64,000 nt of DNA. Source: TMP-24 sp046348855. Lineage in GTDB: Bacteria > Pseudomonadota > Alphaproteobacteria > Rhodobacterales > Rhodobacteraceae. The position numbers and the translations under genes were made by a program. Under the pieces are notes generated by a model. It did no database searches and had not been told where the DNA came from. It saw only the letters and a program-made list of their open reading frames with translations. The stretch is taken from the NCBI GenBank assembly GCA_046348855.1, contig JAXMDK010000001.1:159107-223106 (forward strand), in the 5' to 3' direction. Every line of letters starts with the position of its first letter. The stretch's first letter is position 1. This document shows positions 61,992 to 64,000 of this stretch, in pieces.

Positions 61992-63059
61992 TCAATCCCC
62001 CAGCACCTGCGCCGCGCCGGGCGCGAAGCGCAGGCCGACCTTGCCTCCCAGTTCCAGCCCGGCGTCGCCGGTCGCCGGGCTTTGCAGCCGCGCCACGACC
62101 TCGGACCCGTCGGCAAGCGCCATGTGGCAGTGGGTGTCGGTGCCGAAATAGACTAGGTTGGTGATGGTGGCGGGCAGGGCGCCCGGCTCGGACCTGTCGA
62201 GAATGCGCACCTGTTCGGGCCGCACGGCGACCGTCACCTCGCCCGCGCGCCCCTCGGCGCCGCTGGCATCGACCGAGCCTCCGGCCTTGAGCGTCACCTT
62301 GCCCCCGGCCGCCGTCGCCGGCAGGAAGTTCGACTCGCCGATGAAGCTGGCGACAAAGCGGTTGACCGGGCGGGTGTAGATGTCGCGGGCGCTGCCGATC
62401 TGCTGGATCTTGCCAGCGCTCATCACCGCGATCCGGTCGGACATGGTCAGGGCCTCTTCCTGATCGTGCGTCACGAAGATGAAGGTGATGCCGGTCTCGG
62501 TCTGCAACCGCTTCAGCTCGATCTGCATTTCCTTGCGCAGCTTCAGGTCCAGCGCCGACAGGGGTTCGTCCAGAAGCAGCACCTTGGGCGCCGGAGCCAG
62601 CGCCCGGGCCAGCGCCACCCGCTGCTGCTGGCCGCCCGACAACTGGCTGGTCTTGCGATCCGCCATCGCCTCGAGCTTCACCAGCGCCAGCATCCGCGCG
62701 GTGGTCTGCTTGACCTCGGCCGCCGGCCGGCCCTGCATTTCCAGCCCGAAGCCGATGTTCTGGGCGACGGTCAGGTGCGGAAACAGCGCATAGCTTTGAA
62801 AGACCGTGTTGACCGGGCGGCGGTTCGGCGGCAGTGCGGTGATGTCCTGGCCGTCCAGCAGGATCTGCCCCGAGGTCGGGCTTTCAAAGCCCGCAATCAT
62901 CCGCAGAAGCGTGGTCTTGCCGCAACCTGACGGGCCGAGAAGCGTGAAGAACTCGCCCTTGCCGATGGCGACCGACACGTTGTCCAGCGCGCGTACCGCG
63001 CCATCCCCCTGGCCGAAATGCTTGGACACGTCCCGGGCCTCGACGGCAGTTGGGTTCAA
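61992..63059 (-). CDS. ABC transporter ATP-binding protein (PotA type)
   Basis: 355 residues. Starts with TTG at 63059, with GGAG about 8 bases upstream; no ATG gives a better fit. Walker A GPSGCGKT at 42-49, signature LSGGQQQRVALARAL, Walker B LLLDEPLSALD, and a C-terminal TOBE domain. First gene of the leftward operon. Confidence 0.94.
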   Translation of the reverse strand: MNPTAVEARDVSKHFGQGDGAVRALDNVSVAIGKGEFFTLLGPSGCGKTTLLRMIAGFESPTSGQILLDGQDITALPPNRRPVNTVFQSYALFPHLTVAQNIGFGLEMQGRPAAEVKQTTARMLALVKLEAMADRKTSQLSGGQQQRVALARALAPAPKVLLLDEPLSALDLKLRKEMQIELKRLQTETGITFIFVTHDQEEALTMSDRIAVMSAGKIQQIGSARDIYTRPVNRFVASFIGESNFLPATAAGGKVTLKAGGSVDASGAEGRAGEVTVAVRPEQVRILDRSEPGALPATITNLVYFGTDTHCHMALADGSEVVARLQSPATGDAGLELGGKVGLRFAPGAAQVLGD

Positions 63060-63147
63060 TTGGCGGCTCCCTGTCTGGCTGAGGTTTTGATCATATTGGC
63101 GTTAAATAGATTCGACGCAACACCAGAATGCGTTTGCGCCGGTCTTG

Positions 63148-64000
63148 TCAGGTCGCAAGCAGCGGGGGACGACGGCCGGCCCAAGGATGCGCCGCCTCGA
63201 TCTCGGCCGAAAGTGCGATCAGCAATTCGTCCTCGCCGAAGCCCGCCGCCAGATGGATGCCGACCGGCAGGCCGCCGTCCGTCCAGTGCAGAGGCAGCGA
63301 AACCGCCGGCTGACCCGAGGCGTTGAAGGCGGCGCAGAAGGGCGAATAGTCGAAGACCATGCCCGGCCCGATGCGATAGTTCACGTAATCCTCGGTGGTG
63401 TGGGCGAAGCGGCCGACGAGGGCAGGGGGCTCGGCCAGGGTCGCGGTCAGCAGGACGTCCCAGCCAGTGAAGAAGGCGGCCATGTCGCGCCCGAAGGCGT
63501 GGATGGTTCCAACCGCCTCCAGATAGTCGGCGCCCGACAGGGAGGCGGCATGGGCCATCGCCCCGCGCGCCACCCCCTCGATCTCGCCCGACGCCAGCGG
63601 GCGGCCCCGGGCCCGAACCGTCTTCGTCACCGACAGGGCGGTGCCGCAGGCGACGATGTCGGTCCAGGCCCGCATCATCGCGCCGATGTCGACGCTGGGG
63701 CGGGCGGGTTCGACATGGTGGCCCAGGTCTTCCAGCAGTTTCGCCGCGGAATGGACGGCCTGCCGGCAGTCCGGGTGGATCGGCGTGCCGGACAGCGTCG
63801 TGTCGCACAGCGCCACGCGCAGCCGTCGCGGCGGGCGGCGCAGGGCGGCGGTGAAACTGTCGCGCAGGGGCGGCGCCCAGTAGGGGGCGCCAAGATCGGC
63901 GCCCTGGCAGGCGTCGAGAAAGGCCGCCGTGTCGCGGACCGACCGGGTCAGGAACCCGTCGATCGCCATGCCGCCCCAGCCTTCGCCCGCATAGGGGCCG
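63148..64000 (-). CDS. Amidase (partial, 5' end outside the window)
   Basis: The C-terminal 280 or so residues of an amidase-signature enzyme. The in-frame sequence continues through GPYAGEGWGG to the last base of the window, so the ATG at 63969 is internal. The catalytic Lys and Ser lie outside. GFLTRSVRDTAAFLDACQGAD and the tail LPLHWTDGGLPVGIHLAAGFGEDELL are family-typical. Together with the amidase at 57740 it frames the polyamine-type ABC operon. Confidence 0.88.
   Translation of the reverse strand, partial: GPYAGEGWGGMAIDGFLTRSVRDTAAFLDACQGADLGAPYWAPPLRDSFTAALRRPPRRLRVALCDTTLSGTPIHPDCRQAVHSAAKLLEDLGHHVEPARPSVDIGAMMRAWTDIVACGTALSVTKTVRARGRPLASGEIEGVARGAMAHAASLSGADYLEAVGTIHAFGRDMAAFFTGWDVLLTATLAEPPALVGRFAHTTEDYVNYRIGPGMVFDYSPFCAAFNASGQPAVSLPLHWTDGGLPVGIHLAAGFGEDELLIALSAEIEAAHPWAGRRPPLLAT

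Overview
The window is a GC-rich, gene-dense chromosomal stretch from an alphaproteobacterium, most likely a member of the Rhodobacteraceae/Paracoccaceae. The evidence is a GcrA cell-cycle regulator, alphaproteobacterial-type RpoD, DnaG, LepA and tRNA-Glu, a four-gene heterotetrameric sarcosine oxidase operon, paired argD-argF genes and several DUF families common in that group. No rRNA, CRISPR array, integrase or transposase was seen.

Layout. 0-9.4 kb: small COX1-like membrane protein, rimO, gcrA, argD-argF, a DUF1993 protein, hrpB and a DUF3108 protein. 9.5-12.5 kb: meaB and a cobalt-type nitrile hydratase operon (alpha, beta, accessory), with several frameshifts. 12.5-18.8 kb: two LysR regulators, rpmB, a convergent pair of copper chaperones, a GlxA/AraC regulator and lepA. 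18.8-20.2 kb: an AT-rich two-gene island (DUF4747-like protein plus four-helix membrane protein) directly behind lepA and closed by a large inverted repeat. 20.5-30.2 kb: a reverse-strand redox/metal operon (PepSY protein, acidic secreted protein, DUF2271, PepSY-flavodoxin-reductase, ApbE, P1B-5-like ATPase, VIT-like transporter) with a divergent OmpR-type two-component system. 30.3-35.7 kb: tRNA-Glu, recJ, glpX, hom, a lipoprotein and a TetR regulator. 35.8-42.4 kb: three Tad pilus-type genes, a NAD-type glutamate dehydrogenase, a PIG-L deacetylase and a GT32-like glycosyltransferase. 42.6-52.8 kb: soxBDAG, dnaG, rpoD, a second lower-GC membrane gene directly behind rpoD, and an ABM-domain protein. 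52.8-64 kb: SH3 protein, CbiX-like chelatase, modABC with a short ModE, then a polyamine-type ABC operon flanked by two amidases; the second amidase runs off the window.

How the genes fit together. In the 20.98-28.11 kb operon several neighbours overlap or nearly abut, so the flavin reductase, its FMN transferase and two metal transporters are probably made together. TGTCAGCA half-sites in front of the acidic-protein gene and in the divergent regulator promoter suggest control by the adjacent two-component system. The sox genes form one unit behind a near-perfect 18-bp palindrome. modA has a Mo-box-like palindrome and a DNA-binding-only ModE nearby.

Three themes stand out. First, the foreign-looking genes behind lepA and rpoD both lack a visible promoter and both end in the same CCGTAGGGTG hairpin family; the lepA-linked pair has the architecture of a cytosolic sensor plus membrane effector. 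Second, an intergenic repeat with two fixed hairpins occurs at least twice, with a decayed third copy. Third, five genes carry frameshifts, often several within 100-300 bases, while the encoded residues stay family-like; this looks more like indel errors in the sequence than decay, but it cannot be settled here.
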